Source of the DNA: Clostridiales bacterium
GTDB lineage: Bacteria > Bacillota > Clostridia > Oscillospirales > Acutalibacteraceae
Direction: 5' to 3'
Length of the DNA stretch: 5,099 bases
Assembly: GCA_019418545.1 (NCBI GenBank)
Contig: DYBQ01000139.1
Span: 1-5,099 of the forward strand
Below are positions 4,243 through 5,099 of the stretch, in pieces. Below the pieces are notes generated by a model, which saw nothing but the letters and a program-made list of their open reading frames with translations, did not search any database and was not told the DNA's origin. How positions within the stretch are numbered: the first letter of the stretch is position 1; each line of letters begins with the position of its first letter. The position numbers were made by a program, and so were the translations under genes.

Positions 4243-5099
4243 ATGGTAAAGGCAATCGTCGGCGCCTGCTGGGGCGACGAAGGAAAAGGCAAAATCACAG
4301 ACGTTATGGCCGCACAGTCGGACATCGTCATCCGCTTTCAGGGCGGCAGTAACGCAGGACACACCATCATCAACAACTACGGCAAATTTGCCCTGCATCA
4401 GCTGCCCTCCGGCGTGTTTCATGGCCATATCGTGAACATCATCGGTAATGGCGTGGCACTGAGTGTGGAGAACTTTGTTAAGGAAATGGCAGAGCTGGAA
4501 AGCCGAGGCGTGCCTAAGCCGAAAATCCTCATTTCCGACCGTGCGCAAATTGTTATGCCGTACCATAAGGAATTGGACGCCATGGAGGAAGCCCGTCTTT
4601 CTTCCAAGTCTTTCGGCTCCACCAAGTCTGGCATCGCGCCCTTCTATTCCGATAAGTACGCGAAAATCGGTTTTCAGGTCAGCGAGCTGTTTGACGATAA
4701 AGACAGCATCATGGAGCGCATTGACCATGTGCTGGCACTGAAAAACGTGCTGTATACCGAGCTGTACCATCAGCCCGCCCTCAAGGCCGAGGACGTGTAT
4801 AATAAGCTCATGGAGTACAAGGAGCTGCTGGCTCCCTATGTGGCGGATACCACGGAACTGCTGCATAAGGCTGTGAAGGAAGGCAAGACCATCCTGCTGG
4901 AAGGCCAGCTGGGCTCTCTGAAAGACCCGGATTTCGGCATCTATCCCATGGTTACTTCTTCCTCTACGCTGGCAGGTTACGGCGCTGTGGGCGCTGGTCT
5001 GCCGCCTTATGAGATTAAGGAAATTATCACCGTGGTCAAGGCCTATTCCAGCGCAGTGGGCGCCGGCGAGTTCGTCAGCGAAATCTTCGGCGAAGAAGC
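4243..5099 (+). CDS. purA: Adenylosuccinate synthetase, variant type, 3' end cut by window
   Basis: GTP-dependent cytoplasmic enzyme that joins IMP and aspartate to form adenylosuccinate, the first step from IMP to AMP; PurB, encoded just upstream, does the second. The first 285 residues are present, about two thirds of a typical protein of around 430 aa, and the frame is open at the window edge. The N-terminal phosphate loop WGDEGKGK (10-17) holds the catalytic base D12 and K15; NAGH (37-40) holds the catalytic H40. The IMP-site loops are unusual. EGQLG (220-224) replaces the familiar EGAQG, GSTKSGIAP (125-133) replaces GTT-[KR]-GIGP-like sequence, and SSAVGAGEFVSE (269-280) replaces TTRVGxGPFPTE, losing its arginine (A271). 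VTSSS (237-241) is kept. I recall the same variants in other clostridial PurA proteins, so this is probably a functional subfamily rather than decay. Confidence 0.94.
   Translation, partial: MVKAIVGACWGDEGKGKITDVMAAQSDIVIRFQGGSNAGHTIINNYGKFALHQLPSGVFHGHIVNIIGNGVALSVENFVKEMAELESRGVPKPKILISDRAQIVMPYHKELDAMEEARLSSKSFGSTKSGIAPFYSDKYAKIGFQVSELFDDKDSIMERIDHVLALKNVLYTELYHQPALKAEDVYNKLMEYKELLAPYVADTTELLHKAVKEGKTILLEGQLGSLKDPDFGIYPMVTSSSTLAGYGAVGAGLPPYEIKEIITVVKAYSSAVGAGEFVSEIFGEE

Noticed and set aside
2680..4866. A 728-codon open frame on the minus strand across purB, the gap and most of purA
   Set aside because: It is the mirror of two clear + strand genes, has a low-complexity His/Leu/Gly-rich translation without recognisable domains, and has no ribosome binding site or promoter of its own that I can see. 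It reflects codon bias.

Overview
The window looks like chromosomal housekeeping DNA from a Gram-positive anaerobe of class Clostridia, possibly Oscillospirales. The support is a GSI-alpha glutamine synthetase, a long 'animal-like' adenylosuccinate lyase and a PurA variant that I recall from clostridial genomes. There are also strong purine-rich Shine-Dalgarno sequences, A+T-rich intergenic DNA between genes of moderate G+C, and consensus sigma-A promoters. The genus cannot be fixed from the sequence alone. All four genes lie on the + strand.

Layout: 1-300 is an A+T-rich control region with no convincing gene. It holds a dyad, short direct repeats, a near-consensus promoter (189-218) and a short leader that can fold. 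glnA (301-1632) starts at a TTG codon. A 91-nt gap (1633-1723) carries a GGGG...CCCGCAG hairpin element, followed by dapF (1724-2551). A strong promoter (TTGACG-17-TATAAT, 2529-2557) overlaps the end of dapF and drives a leader of about 155 nt with a striking fold (9-bp perfect outer stem, U-rich tract, possible alternative pairing) ahead of purB (2719-4152). A 90-nt gap (4153-4242) holds a second copy of the hairpin element (18 of 22 bases identical to the first). purA follows (4243 onward) and is cut by the window end.

How the genes work together: GlnA makes glutamine, the amide donor for nucleotide synthesis. PurA and PurB are the two consecutive enzymes from IMP to AMP, and PurB also acts earlier in IMP synthesis, so purB-purA probably form one transcription unit. 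DapF makes meso-diaminopimelate for lysine and peptidoglycan and has no direct metabolic link to its neighbours.

No mobile element, CRISPR array, tRNA or rRNA is seen. The most interesting parts are non-coding: the purB leader RNA, the duplicated intergenic hairpin element and the glnA control region. Among the proteins, the variant IMP-site loops of PurA and the animal-like type of PurB deserve a second look.
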